From Apricaphanius iberus (Eukaryota; Chordata; Actinopteri; Cyprinodontiformes; Aphaniidae), in assembly GCA_028564705.1 (NCBI GenBank), contig JAPXFQ010002804.1, forward strand, positions 1,984,001 through 2,048,000: DNA of 64,000 nt, in the 5' to 3' direction. The notes under the pieces are model-generated. The model saw only the letters and a program-made list of their open reading frames with translations. It ran no database searches and was not told the DNA's origin. Of the stretch, positions 47,247 through 59,639 are shown one piece after another. Both the position numbers and the translations under genes were made by a program. Position 1 is the stretch's first letter; every line of letters starts with the position of its first letter.

Positions 47247-47606
47247 TCAAACGTCCAAGATAACAGAATCATCATGTCCAGAAGACCTGAGTGAGAATTT
47301 TGGAGTTAGCTGAGTTCCTTTAATAATTTGTTCCTGTAATTTTTTGCAGAATTCTATTGGTGAGCCGAGTTTTGCTGAGTCATCATTGTCGTTGTCAGAG
47401 GTCTGTGAGAGGCTGGATGCCCCGTCTAATGGTCTATTATTATCAACATGCTGAGCTGAGGCACTGACCTTCGGCAAACTGTGTTTTGAGACTCTCTCAG
47501 GCTGTTTGAAGTTGGAGGGGCCGTCTGGCAGCTTATCTGTTGGCTGAGTTGAGGCGCTGACCTTGGGTAAGCTTTGTTCAGACAGTCTTGGAGGAGTGTT
47601 GTTCAA
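47247..47606 (-). pseudogene. Possible L2 ORF1-like leader with internal repeat
   Basis: The 119-codon frame lies just upstream of the endonuclease, where ORF1 or the ORF2 leader would be. It has two copies of an SLPKVSASxQ motif (about residues 13-22 and 42-51), a low-complexity Asp/Asn patch and no domain I know. Further frames at 47874-48137 and 48606-48794 may belong to the same leader. Function unknown. Confidence 0.4.
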
Positions 47607-48829
47607 ATGTGCAAAGATATTAGCAGCCAGTAGTTTAAATCCAGTCCTGTTGAGATAGCGCTGATTTTCTTTTGCATAGAGACGCTGATCAAAAGACTTT
47701 GAAGTTGCTCACATGTCCAATAGAAGTTTCCAGGCATTTTGTTTTCATCCATTTGTGAAAAGACCTAATTCTAGAAAACCGTTCATCCTTACCTTCTGGA
47801 ACTTGGCCAGACAACCGGGTGTTTGAGATGTTGAGCTGATTAAGGGCCAAGAGCATTTGTGATACATCAGCTCTTAAGACTTCACTCTGGCGTAGGCTGA
47901 TGCCATAAGAGCCAGCATGTATGTACTAGAGCAGACTGTAATGCTGCCGTTTTGACTGCCAGCAAAACTGCAGCCACTTACCGCAGAGACAGTTTCCTCA
48001 GACTGAGCTGGCCGAGGAAGATGAGATAGGTCTGCCTTATTCCCCTCCAATGGTTCCGGAGCCGGAAGCACCGAAACTGGATGTAGAGAGAGGTGGGGCG
48101 TGGGGACTGGGGCAGGGTTTTGTGATCGTTGGGGCACGCGGACAGGGAGCTTTGTCAGGCTGGCTAGGTAGCAGGTGCGGACCCCAGATAGGCTGACGAT
48201 CGTAGGTCAATTCTACAGCCAGTTTGCTGAAATGAGGAGCTTGGGAGGCCTGAAAGCTGCAGCAGCATGAATCTTTTCAGCCCCTCTAGCAGGCAAAAGA
48301 GGCATTAGTTCATCAAACGGCAAAGAGGTAAAAGGCGGAAACAAGAGCTTGGGCATCCCTGAGAATGGAGAGCAGGATTGGCGGCCTGATAGCCATGAAG
48401 AGGCCTGGGAAATGCGGCCTAAAAGATGTAAGAGGAGCAGACACTGCAGCTTGAAAGCTTTGGTACTGGTAGGCCTCTGGGTAATAAGTTCCCCCTGGAG
48501 AGTTGTAGGAGCAACTTGAGTGCAACACCCATCCTGGCGATGGGCAGCCCTTTGTGGATCAGGGAAGACATCAACCGGATCTCCTGGTGAGATTTAGGAG
48601 CGACCCTAGGGTGACGATTGTGGCGACGGGATGCTACAACTGGAGTACTGTGGAGGGAGGGAAGGACCGCCTGATGTCTCTGTGGTCCTACCTACACCAG
48701 GAGGGCAGATAGCCAGTCGAGTACCCACATTGTAGCCTGCATAGTTCAAGATCAATCTCAGCTCATCGATTCCTCTGACCTCTGCTGTGTTCACTTTGCA
48801 GGTTTGATACTTTCTTGACTCTCAATGAG

Positions 48830-50690
48830 GATCCATGTGCAAAAATGCATTTAGAGTTGTGAAAACTATTGTTTTATGATAATAAAGTCCAACACTCAGG
48901 GGTTACAGAGACTGAATCTGAACACTATGACGTAAGACGTTTGACGATAAACCAGCCAAGACATGAGGACAGAGTGGGACATATATAATCAGGGAAGGGT
49001 AATCAGGGAGACAATCAGGGAATCAAGGAATGGCTGAGGACAATTAAGGTCACATGGATGGACAAAGACAGGGACAGATGTCACACCATGACATCCAGCC
49101 TTTCCATAAGCAGGCACATACCATTTAAATTTTTTGTGTCACATAGAAGAAACAGCCTTTGTCTGACACAATAATTTTCCTGTGTTCTATGTGCAGGGAA
49201 TGTGGGGTGGAGAAAATTTTCATGTTCAGCATGCACATGCATCTCAGCGTGACAGATTGTATTTCAAAAAGAACAAGTAACACTGTACATAGTTTCTCAG
49301 TGAATAAGACACTTAATAATCGGTAATTAATAATTTTTCTAGGGCGACCATGATAATCACGTTGTTTTTAATAGATATTTTCTCCTTTCCAAAAATAATT
49401 TCAAAACTATGTTTTTAGTAAGTTTGTCTGATAACAAAATGTTGTTGAAAGAAAAAAATTTCACCAGATTCAACCTTTGCAGTCCAGCTCCGATTGTTTT
49501 AAACTCCTACACTCCTAAATCCTCCTACACCCATGAAAATTTTGCAGTTTTCAGTCTGTGTGCAGAGCTGTCACACGTGTTATAATGAGAGCTGCAGAAC
49601 TGGTTAACACAACGTATTTGTGGTTGTAAATGTTGCAGGGAAGGCCTTCCAGAGCCAAAGAGGTGTGATCTCTTGGGAGAGTTCTAGCTTTCTTGCGGGG
49701 GAAGGCACTGACACTAAAAATGAAGAGGTGTCAACTCGAAAGCTTCGACTCCACCTCCCACACAGTCTCTCACCCTCTGCCTGGGAGGTTAATGAATAAG
49801 CTGCAGTTTAAACACTCTATGACACACTGCACAGGTGGATTTTTTTCCCCTGCCTCCCTGAGAGAGTAAAATGGCATGTTTACTGAATGTAAAGTCAGCT
49901 GAGTTATCACACACAGCCCTCAGCGCAGATGTTTTATCAGCAAGGCTTTTGGCTTACAATAAACAGAATGTCCATTTTCCAGGAGAAAGCTGTATGTTAT
50001 GCTAATACATGACATGAAACATATGGTGCAGCAGGCTCTGCAGTGCCTCTTACTTCACTCTGCCAGCTCTCTTGTGACACTTTTGACTTTAAATCACCAA
50101 CCAGGCTGCCTCCCCATTCCCCTTTTTATTATCTCACCATAAAATTTTGGGTTGTGAAAAATTGATAGGGCTGCAGCGAAAAGGCTTTTACGATGCTGTA
50201 AGTTACTACAGGCGAAAGCCTTAAAAACAATAGACCATTAGCATACGCCAGTCCATCTATCATCAGACAGAGTCAGCCTATGGCAGCCATTCATCACATC
50301 CATGCCACGGAGCAAGCAGGCCGCAGGGCCCTTTGCACAGCCTCTGAAGACAACACAAACACATTGCCCAAATATAAAGACTAATAGAAACCAATTCAAC
50401 TGTGACCGTAAAGATGAATCTCAGGAGAAACAGTGACATGCTAGTCTGAATGAAAGTAGTGATTAAGCATCTGCCAAAAGTTTTTCCACTCCTTAAACTA
50501 TTTTGTCGTGTTACAACTTTACACTTTAAAGGATTTCATTACATTTTTTTATGAAACGCAAAGCGAAGTGAAAAGAGAATATGTTGGATGGCATTAAATT
50601 TCCGTAATAACACGAGGAACCTATGCATTATTTCTAAATAAGACATGACATTCAAATCCCATACTAAAAAGATTTCTACGATTTCCTTGT
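48830..50690. other. Apparently unique DNA, candidate conserved non-coding region
   Basis: No gene or repeat recognised. 49780-50400 has balanced composition without simple repeats or frames, unlike the transposon fossils around it, which is the look of unique non-coding DNA. Conservation cannot be judged from one sequence. Confidence 0.35.
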
Positions 50691-50699
50691 TTTACGGAA

Positions 50700-53595
50700 T
50701 ATTGCTAAAATTAGAAAAACCCTGTCCAGGAGTGATGCTGAAAAACTAGTCCATGCATTTGGACTACTGTAATTCTGTACAATCAGGATGTCCAATAAAT
50801 GTAATGAAAACGTTTAGTTGATCCAAAATGCTGCAGAAAGAGTTCTGACGAGAGATAGCAAGAGAAAGATAAAAAGAGAGATACAATTTCTCATGTTTTA
50901 GCTTCTCTTCATTGGTTCCCTGTTAAATCCAGACTATAATTTAAAATCCTCCTTCTTACGTATATAAAGTCCTTAACATAGGCATTTTAGCCTATTTTTG
51001 TGGTGTGCTGAAGCACCCTCAAACTGAGTGAAAGCACCCCCTACAGTTGGATTTTTTTTATTACTGTATATGTGTTTGTTGTTTTTAACAAACTAGAAAA
51101 GTGCAATACGGCAATACATTACATGCTTAAAATGTAATACAAAAAAAAATGCAGCAAATAATTGTAACCAGCTGAAGGCAAGAAACTTAGCTGTTTTTGC
51201 CAAACTAACTGCATGTTGAGTTGTGCTGTTGTATGCAGATGTCAGCTAAATGACCGGTTAATAGGCTACATGTCAATTTGCCGTTAAGCTAGTTACTGTC
51301 ACCTGTTACCCTCTACTGGAGCAAAGAGAAAAGTTTTATTTTTTCGATAAGTCTTTTTTTTAACAAAAAATATATTTCTTTAATTAACCAGATGAATTTT
51401 ACATCAAAGAAAAACAATTTACATAGTTTAGAGATGAGTATTTCTCAGCATTTGAATCCCTAATGAAGTAAACGTGAATTTAACTAAACAAACAGGACAT
51501 GTTTGAAATCCTGTTTCTTTTAGAGGCACCCAGAAAATTGATGTATGTCTGTCACCTTGGGCTGATCTTGGTTACTTTAGATCATTCTACAGAACATCTC
51601 GTTAATACACTGCATTGGTATTTATTTATTTATTTATTTATTATTAGGAAATCAACCATTCAGAAAACCCCGTCTTGTAAAGATTTTTTAAACTTATCAA
51701 ATTCCAGAAGAATAAAGCTTTTTCATTATTTGTTTAGTTAATTCAGGGGGAAAACTGCTTTTTGCATTCCTTCAAGCATTTTGATTGGTTTAGGCATCAG
51801 AAATCCATCAAACTGCAAAAAAAAGGTGAAATAAACAAATCTCTCAATATTTCAAAATGTTTTCTAATGCTTTCATACATTTTAGGTATTTCATATATTA
51901 ACTAATAATGGTATCATAACACCAAATTAAAGCCGCTAAAGACATTTATCTGTTCATCCCTGTGTGAAAGAAGGAAATAATGATAATGAATGAACACACT
52001 ATTGATCCCTTAATACGGAAATTAACATTTTAAGGCAGTATTCACATAAAACCATAAGAATGCAGGGCAAGTGAAAACACATACATTAAGCTATAGAGTA
52101 TAATTATAAAATAAAATAGAGATAAAGCTGTAAACAAACTTACTCAAAGTTGCTGACTGATCTGGGTGCAATCAGGATTATGAAGTAATCTAAACCGTAT
52201 TGAAGTACTTGACAGAGGTCTTAGCTCTCCTAGTTGTCCTTTTCTTGTTTTTTTAAACATAATTTCTGTTTGTAGTTAATGATATTTTTATCAGCAGTGA
52301 CCATCCAAACCTTATGATAGATGCATGTGTTAATATCAAAACCAAGGTGCTACTGACTACCTAAGTGACTGGATGTCCACTAACATTATATCTCTTGTTG
52401 TGTTTGCACATGTGTTAAAATGTACAAAACAGTGAAATTTATCTAGCCAGGGAGCTCTCTGGGTGCTCAGCATCCCTACACCCCTGATCCTAGAATCGCC
52501 GCTGGTCCTTAATAATCAAGCTCCATTATATATCAGAGATCTCCTTACAGAACACCTCACTCTCAGGCTGCACGTTTACTGGTTGTTATAAAGATAAGTA
52601 AAAGAAGAATGGGAGGCAGATCTTTTAGTTATCAGGCTCCTCTCCTGTGGAACCAGCCCCCAGTTTTAGTCTGTGAGGCAGATACTCTGTCTGTTTTTAA
52701 GACTAGGCTTAAAACCTAACTTTTTTGATTAAGCTCATAGTTAGAATGGCTTAGGTTATTTTGAGCTTTCTTTGTAGTTATGTAACTTAGACTTTTGGCG
52801 GTCAGTTAAGAACTACTACTTCCTAACTTCTACTTTCACTCAATACGGTATCATGCACATCTAAATCGACAATTTTTGCATAATTGAGCAAATATCTTAA
52901 CCATGATGGGAGCCTTTATCCGAGTTTACATGTCACTCAGAAAATCTAATTATTGAATGAAATGCGTTCAACTCCGCAACGTGAAGTGGTTAAATGTGCC
53001 CCTTCACACTGGCATTCTTTTAATTGGCCCAGACTAGAGCATCACACAGATAGTAAATGAATGCTTGTGGCAGTGAAGCCAGATATTCGCAATGAGTGAA
53101 TAAATGGATGACAACAAAGCCTGAGCCCCGTACATTTCCTAAGTATTCTTCTGATTGATCGTGTTGCATTAATTGTTGCCACTGTGTTGTCCTACAGGTG
53201 TTGTTGTTCTTTTTTGCTATCAACGTTTCACTTTCTTTAACACAGAAAGTAGTCTTACATCAGTTCTTTTTGTGTCTCTGCTTTGTCTTCTCAGAACCAC
53301 AGTGGGTCGTGGCAGTTGGACGTCGTACTGATCCAGGTTCTGGTCCTGCTAGAGCTTTCTTCTTTTTAGAGAGACATGTTTCCTCCTTACTGTCCCTTTA
53401 TGCTTGCTCAGCATGAGGGATTGCTGTAAAGTAATTTATAACACAGGTGACTATGTACTGTTGCTATGTTTGTCCAGGAAAAGTGAATTGTTGCACGAAA
53501 AATGATTCGTTGCAATCTGCTTAGTTTCCTTCAGAAAACTTTTAAACTTATTCAAAAAAGATCTTAGATGAACTGAACTGAACTGTATTCTGACT
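50700..53595 (+). mobile_element. L2/Maui-like LINE 3' half, interrupted by a hAT-like insertion
   Basis: The plus strand at 50700-50976 reads an L2 thumb and C-terminal region: RKTLSRSDAEKLVHAF, QNAAERVLT and SLHWFPVKSRL. The reading resumes after the insertion at 52513 with a LHYISEISLQNTSLSGC-like decayed part, then GRSFSYQAPLLWNQ near 52612-52655 and a final KTRLKT-LF. The 3' UTR landmarks follow (53270-53590): 'cagtgggtcgtggcag', 'ggttctggtcctgctagagctttctt', 'cagcatgagggattgctg' and 'gaactgaactgaact' at the end. About 400 bp at 52800-53220 is unlike other L2 3' UTRs and may be another insertion. Confidence 0.75.
50977..52504. mobile_element. hAT-like non-autonomous element inserted in an L2 LINE
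   Basis: GTCCTTAA occurs on both sides (50969-50976 and 52505-52512), an exact 8-bp duplication, as expected for hAT insertion. The ends are inverted repeats: left 'cataggc-attttag', right (reverse complement) 'cagcggcgattctag', and deeper 'gtgctgaagcaccc' against 'gatgctgagcaccc'. Removing it and one repeat rejoins the L2 C-terminal frame ('aaagtccttaataatcaagctcc'). The 1.5-kb interior has no recognisable transposase; it contains a (TTTA)n run near 51618-51642. Confidence 0.75.
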
Positions 53596-53599
53596 GCTT

Positions 53600-54127
53600 T
53601 TACAGTAACTAGTATTGAGATCAAGAAAATTCTGGAGGTAGATGCATCCTAATGCAGACAGGGTATTCTGAATCTAATTTATAAATATCAAAATTCCATT
53701 TTTGTAATTTCAAATTCAATTTCTCACTTCAAACCAATTTTTTAGGAAAATAAAAGGTTGAAGTTGGAAAGATCTCAAACTGTCTACAAATGGCTATAAA
53801 ACTTTACTTAGTCTGATCCGGCACAGGGTAGGAGTGAGAAAGAGCAACTTCCATTTAACAGAAAGACATCTACCCCCAACAGGGCAAGGGTCAGAATCGT
53901 TGGCAATTGGTCTTGACCAACAGAGGGGATAGGAGCACAGGAAACAGATAATGATTGTTAGACTCTGTTAAAGCCATGGGTAGTTTCAGTGAGAAAAGGA
54001 GAGATAACAATAATGGCATCCATAATTGGAAATTATTTTTATGAATTAATGGTTTCAGAAGGTTCTATAGGATATCGTAAGGCTAATTTTAGTTGCATTA
54101 TTAAATCTCATTGATGTAATAATGCAG
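53600..54127. other. Intergenic stretch, no recognised feature
   Basis: I see no gene or repeat that I can support. Confidence 0.45.
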
Positions 54128-54312
54128 AGTGTCTGTAGCTGCGTTTCCTTTACAAATATGCGAAAAATGTTGTCGATATTGTCTAAATGTCGAAAAAACA
54201 CTATTTTTTCAAAAAGCGTTTTTTTTCCCATTAATTAAAAAACTCAGTTTACATCACAAGTTTTCACATGATGAAAATGTTGACGGATTTACAGTAGATA
54301 CGGTTATCTTGC

Positions 54313-54505
54313 AGTGTCGGTGGTGCAGTGGTTAGCACTGTTGCCTTGCAGAAAGAAGGTTGTGGGTTCGTATCCCTGTCTGTCTCTATGTGTGATGGAC
54401 TGGCGACCTGTCCTGCCTCTCTTGCCTGTTGACAGCTGGAGATAGGCACCAGCCCCCCGCGACCCCTGGAGGGCTAAGCAGTTCAGAAAATGGATGGATA
54501 TTTAT
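54313..54505 (+). mobile_element. tRNA-derived SINE, internally deleted
   Basis: It has an RNA polymerase III A box (tggtgcagtgg, 54321-54331) and B box (ggttcgtatcc, 54365-54375) at tRNA-like spacing. The 3' part follows: 'gactggcgacctgtcc', 'gacagctggagataggcaccagc', 'cccgcgacccctggaggg' and the tail 'aaaatggatggata'. This is a widespread fish SINE. The usual ~150 bp between the B box and 'tctctatgtg' is missing. Confidence 0.75.
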
Positions 54506-54822
54506 ATTTCAGGCACGGCACTAGCGCTCATTATCAGCCATCAGAGAAGCAGACGTAGACGGAGCGACAAGCCCCTTTAACAGAGACGTGTTTCTTTGCT
54601 GTTTTGAATCTGATATATAAGTTATGGCTTTATCAAGAGCCAAATGCAAGAAAAAAACCTCTTTGTGAATCCAAACATGCCGCGCCATCTTTCTCCTCCT
54701 ACTAATACTTCCGACGTCATCAACGTCAATACCTTTTTCGCTCGTAGTATCATTCAGTTGTTGATCATGTGACTCGTTTGATGCGAAAGACTGTTTTGTG
54801 AAATGTATGAATTTTAATACAC

Positions 54823-55770
54823 CTTGTCGGCTGGTCCCTGGTTGGGGCCCCGCTGGGGGGCGGGGTGCCCCTGGTCCCCGTGGCCTCCGGTTCCTGATCC
54901 GGGCCCGCCCTGGCGTAGCCGGTTACCGGCGGAGCCCGTGGGCTCGTCACTGCGATCTCTCGGGCCCCAGCATTGCGGCTGGTGGGTGTTCCCCTGGGGC
55001 TTCCATCTGTTCCCCTCTTGGCGGGTGATCGACCTTGCGCTGATCCGCCTGTGGCCTCTGTACTCTATGGGACCCTGGATGCATACATCTCTTGCCTCCT
55101 CCATGTCTGTGCCGATTCCTGTAGGACGGATTGACGGTTCCTTACACCAGCTATCAATCACTTGCGTGGGGAAACCTTATTCCGACCTGCATGCTCGCAC
55201 ACACATAGGTGTGGGGACATAGGTGAGGACGGACATATCTTAAGCTGAGGTTATCATCATTAGTTAGTTATTCACAGGAGCTTACCAGAAACATTTGTAT
55301 TATGTTCATTAATCCGTGCTTGTGTGTAGTGAATGTGTAATTCTTAGTTTATTCTACTAGATCCGAACTATTGGTTTGGTTCTGTACAGTTTGTCGTTTT
55401 TGTTTTGTATTACTGTTTCTCTGCCGTCCGGCAGAGGTGGAGGACTGGGATGTTTTCTTGTGTTCTTTGTTTGCCTCCCTGTCTTGTGTCATCGGTTCGC
55501 ACCTCTGCTGGTCCGGTTTCTTTTCTTCACCTTCTTCCTTTCTTCCTTCTTGTCTCAGTTTAATGTCCATGACGTCAGGAAATTGAACCCACAGTAATCA
55601 CTAATAAAGATTTTTCATACATATACATCAAGTGGCGTAGTACAGCGAAGCTGTAATACTCTGCTTGGGAAAGTAAAACTGTTGGGCTTGTACTTGGTAC
55701 TCAGACACCAATTCTGAGTAGCATACTGCTGGACAGGACACGTTAAAAAAAATAAAATAAATAATAATAA
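54823..55770 (+). mobile_element. L1/Tx1-like LINE, copy D (3' end only)
   Basis: It matches the last ~0.95 kb of copies B and C, from inside the GC-rich 3' UTR ('ccttgtcggctggt') to the A-rich tail (55745-55770, with interspersed T). TAATACAC flanks it (54815-54822 and 55771-55778), an 8-bp target-site duplication. It carries the same AATAAA and the GCGAAGC hairpin (55641-55655). It has no coding part; the 132-codon frame in it is a by-product of GC-rich composition. Confidence 0.92.
55641..55655 (+). promoter_or_regulatory. Conserved GCGAAGC hairpin near the L1 3' end (copy D)
   Basis: TACAGC-GAA-GCTGTA, identical to the other two copies. Here the base pair just outside differs (GTAG instead of GTAC before the stem). 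Confidence 0.6.
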
Positions 55771-55926
55771 TAATACACTTGAAAAACTACCTTATCCAAG
55801 TGCAAAAACTTTTTATTGAAAAAAGCTATTTTTTTTTCAAAATTGCAGTGTTTCCATGAGGCAAATTTATTTTCGCAACTTCAATTTGCGGAATTTCATG
55901 GGTAATGGCAATGCAGCAAGTGTCAG

Positions 55927-58090
55927 ACCTCAGTAGGGGTTAGGACTACGAACCAACAGCTGATTAAGCTCCCATAGTTAATCAAAGTAGAGGCTGAAAA
56001 TGTACCTTAATGGACTCGTTCCTTTTTGCATACAAACAAGTGATATATTTGCTAAGTAGGACCGCATGTCTGATAAGATTAGTTACGGAGCTGTCATGCC
56101 ACTATGCAGCAACTTCAAAACCGCTCTCGGACCAGGTTCACCTCTTCCTACGTCACTTTTTTCCATCTAGCAGGTCTCTATAAAGGCCAATTAGAAATTA
56201 GCCCACATTTAAAACCAATTAGAGACACTTTGTGTTTGGTAAATCTGATTATTAGAAGCCGTGTACACCTTCAGTGTATTCAGCTCCTGTTGCTGCACAG
56301 CAGAGTTCTGTGCCAACGGTATCAGTGTGCTGTGCGAGCCAGGCACAGCTCCACTAACCCCACTGCGCTCCTCCTTCTAATCTGCCTATAATGACATTTA
56401 CGGAAGGCAATGAACAGTTTGGTACCTTGCTTTTTCAAGACTCCACCACCCACCGCACACACCGCAGATGTTTTTATGACTCCTTGGTGTAATATTCCCT
56501 TCATTTGCATAATGATGTCTCCTGTTTACTATAAACATGTGCATCCATCTCACTAAGGCCCATTGAACAAGCAGTGGATTTGTACGTAAATTGGAATGCA
56601 AATGGAATGTAATACTGTTACATTACCAGTGATGGGCCAAATAAACTACCTGACCTCCTTTTCCTTTTTTCCTCAGGACACAGAGCTAATATGCACAACA
56701 GTTATGCACCTACGCTCTGTCCCAGATAACAGTTATACCATCAATCAAGCTGCTCAAATAAACTTTTCCAGATAAGAAACTCTAGTTTACATTCAGAATG
56801 TTCTAATAAGCAGTTTAGAATATATCACTATTCTTAAAATGAGTTGTTGGAGTGTTGCAAAGCTTTGGCTGACTCACTTCAGTTTTACATTCCATGAATC
56901 TTCCTCTGTGGAGCTCTTTCATTGTTTGATCAATAGATACATTTATCATGTGAATGAATAATCTATCTGCTTGTCAAAGCTCTATCTCGAAGGACCTCTG
57001 AAGCCCCCCTGACTATCCAAGGGCATTCCTTTTTTGTGCCATCATAATCTATTCCCTGAGTTGCAGCAGCATGTCATATTCTCACACTAATTAAGATGCA
57101 AACAACCTTTTTAAGCACGACTGCCAGTTTTTCACGAGAGCGCATCAAATGCCTGCACCAAATAAAGCGTGTCTTTGATTATTCTGAGAAAACTGCCTGT
57201 CCTCATGAAATATTAATGTCGGTGTCCTTTCTGTGTCCCTTTTTTTTTTTCGGGTTTGAATATCAACTTTTTGGTAGCGGGGCCATGGAGGTATGCACCA
57301 CAGGGCCCACGCTCGCCTCCTGTAGCATTTAAATTAGATTACTGCCGAGATAAATCCAACCGAGTCTAACTAAATGCGCTGTGACAAATGCTGACTCAGG
57401 CGGCCCAAAGCAAATCAAGACAAAAATCCCCATTCCAGTTGAAACCCCACACTCCATTTTTATTTAGATTTTTGTTTTCCTTCCCAGGTGAGCCTCTTAT
57501 GAAGCTTGCTTCTCATGGGGATGGGAGTGCACCAACTTGATCACACTGAGATTGAGGAACTGCATTGGTCATTTAACATCCTGACTATCTAGGAATGCCT
57601 GGGGTATTTCTTTGCCTCTCCAAAGAGAATAGTACCTTATCGTTCCCTGGTAGAAATATGTTAAGAGTTTGGATATTGCGCTTAGGTAAACATTGCTCAC
57701 AAACCAATGGTATGTGATCAAAATCAGAGGTGCTCTCTGTTGGGATGTTTTGCTACCAATAGTGAAAACTATCAACCGTGATTTACAGCAGGGAAAAGGA
57801 TTCAATTTCAAGCATGGGCCATCTATTTAGATTTATCTCACAAGCTACAGGATTATATAAAGCAGCAGGTAAGGGCAAAGAGTTGGAGTAAATAAAATGG
57901 ATTGAAACAACTTGCCTCGAAGCTAGGATTTACAGATATACAGTATTTAATAAGTTAGAATAAACATTTTGATTAAGCTTGTGAAGCTAAAAGTACATAT
58001 TAAAAAGAACCTTTAAGTAGGTATTTAACATAGATTTGATTAAGCCTAAATTTAAGTATTAAAAACAATAAAAAATATATATTTAAAGTA
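55927..58090. other. Apparently unique DNA, candidate conserved non-coding region
   Basis: No gene or repeat recognised. 57000-57500 is mixed in composition, with a TGCTGACTCAG motif (57389-57399) that fits half of a Maf recognition element, and a TAATTAA-type homeodomain core near 57090. Conservation and function are guesses. Confidence 0.35.
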
Positions 58091-58101
58091 ATGATCTAAA
58101 G

Positions 58102-58767
58102 CCGTGTTTCCCAACCTTTTTCGACTTGTGTACCCCTAGAGCCATTTTCGAAAACCACAAGTACCCCATAGTCAAACTTATTGATGATTCTCCAGAATTA
58201 GAAATATACAACTGATTATGAAATGAAAATAATTTTGTTAAATCTCCCTAACTTGCACATTTATGTCTCAAGCACTTTATTATTTTCACTTCAAAATATT
58301 CACTTCAAATTAAACATAGCAACATATATATACTGTTTCCATGAATGTGAATAAGAAATCTGAAAATAAATATTAAACACACTTTACAAAGTAAATAAAC
58401 CTCCTTTTGTTGGAACTCTTTTGAATAAATGCCCTTTAAACAGACATTTAAACAAAACACTGAAAAAAAATAACCATATTAGTTTTACAATGTTTCATCA
58501 TTCAGCTTATCTTTAATAAGACACCTGAGCTTGGTTTCCTTTGATGAGCTCTGATAGATCTGGGGGCACAGAGTTCTCCAGGCTGTTCTCCACATCCAGT
58601 CTCCTCCTCTGCTGAATTTCTTATTCATTTAGGAATTTATTAGGCATAACACTAACCTGCTGGGTTTTCTTTTACCAGGCCAAATCAAATGTTGAATGCC
58701 TGACACCAATCATTTAATTTGCTCACATACCACTAGGGGTACATGTACCCCTGGTTGGAAATCACTG
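58102..58767. mobile_element. hAT-type MITE ('gtttcccaacc' family)
   Basis: The left end 'ccgtgtttcccaaccttttt...gtgtacccctagag' pairs with the right end, reverse complement 'cagtgatttccaaccagggg...'. Internal 'ccactaggggtacatgtacccc' strengthens this. Flanks ATCTAAAG (58094-58101) and AACTAGAG (58768-58775) agree at 6 of 8 positions, a decayed 8-bp duplication. No coding capacity. Confidence 0.75.
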
Positions 58768-58814
58768 AACTAGAGGATAAGCAAAAAAATTTGTAATGGA
58801 AGTTTTTTAATTAA

Positions 58815-59635
58815 AGGTAAAGTTTTTTTATTTTCAAGCTGGACCTTATTTTTAGCAAATATCATGTAATTGTTTTCACCCAGACAAGTTTGAAGCTACT
58901 TGGAGCTGTTCAGGAGGACTTTATATCAAGTCGCGATCAGCGTATATCCATATAATGGGAGGACTATGAGGACAGATCAGAACAACTCGGAAGAGCTTAT
59001 TGGTTCTGTTCTGGGGTAATTTAGAGGCAATAAAATAACTACACTATTGTGCGATTATAATGACGTCACTGCCATGCTCCATCTTGGTTGTAGTCTGAGC
59101 AGAACTTTCACTCTGTGCTTTACGGCGTATAGTTAGACAGAACTGGCTACTACAAACATCAACATGGGTCAGGTTTGCATGTCCTCGAATTGCACTAAAC
59201 GAATGACCTATTGGAAAAGTTCAGCTTCCACAGACTCCCTTTCTGCAACCTACGTAGACTACAGCTGGAATCACGGCGGGTGCAACGTCATTGAAATCCC
59301 AGGTTAGTGTATGTTGGAATCGGTTGCATTGAATGCATGTAAAAAGCCCAGAAGCTAATACCTTGGCACCTCAGAGACGTTCTGAACTCACAGGGGAATA
59401 TCCTAACTATTCATAACAAAGCATGGTTAAATGAAGACGATTTGGGGCACATAATGCCTTATTACAGGCGCCAATCTCCCGCCCTGATTGACTCCCATTA
59501 TATGGATGTGCATTGATTGCGACTTGATATAAAGTCCTCCTGAAAGGCTTAAAGTAGCTCCAAACTTGTCTAGGGGAGTAAATGAACATAATATTTACTA
59601 AAAATAAGGTCCAGGTTGAAAAGAAACCTTTCCCT
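58815..59635. mobile_element. TTAA-flanked MITE with long inverted repeats, copy 2
   Basis: Same family as 35933-36766. TTAA lies at 58811-58814 and 59636-59639. The left arm reads 'aggtaaag...caagctggaccttatttttagcaaat...cagacaagtttgaagc...gcgtatatccatataatggga', and the right arm is its inverted copy, ending 'gtccaggttgaaaagaaacctttccct'. Here both ends are complete, so it defines the family. The interior contains 'cactattgtgcgattataatgacgtcact', also present in copy 1. Confidence 0.8.
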
Positions 59636-59639
59636 TTAA

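Larger units (their letters stand above)
44345..48800 (-). mobile_element. L2/Maui-like LINE, near full length but decayed
   Basis: In sense (minus) order the element has a leader or ORF1-like part (about 48800-47240), an endonuclease start (47061-46801), a linker of ~0.9 kb, a reverse transcriptase (45860-44940) and a C-terminal region (45042-44380). The coding parts are in several frames with stops. The 3' tail and target-site duplication are not clear, because the piggyBac fossil adjoins the 3' end. It is the most complete L2 copy in the window. Confidence 0.8.
54136..55918. mobile_element. hAT-like MITE hosting a SINE and L1 copy D
   Basis: The left end 'tagctgcgtttcctttac' pairs with the right end, whose reverse complement is 'ttgctgcattgccattac'. 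The flanks are AGTGTCTG (54128-54135) and AGTGTCAG (55919-55926), an 8-bp duplication with one mismatch, as for hAT elements. Subterminal text on both sides is rich in 'gcgaaaa/ttttcgc'. The interior holds a SINE (54313-54505) and L1 copy D (54823-55770); the MITE's own sequence is ~0.6 kb, without coding capacity. Confidence 0.7.
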
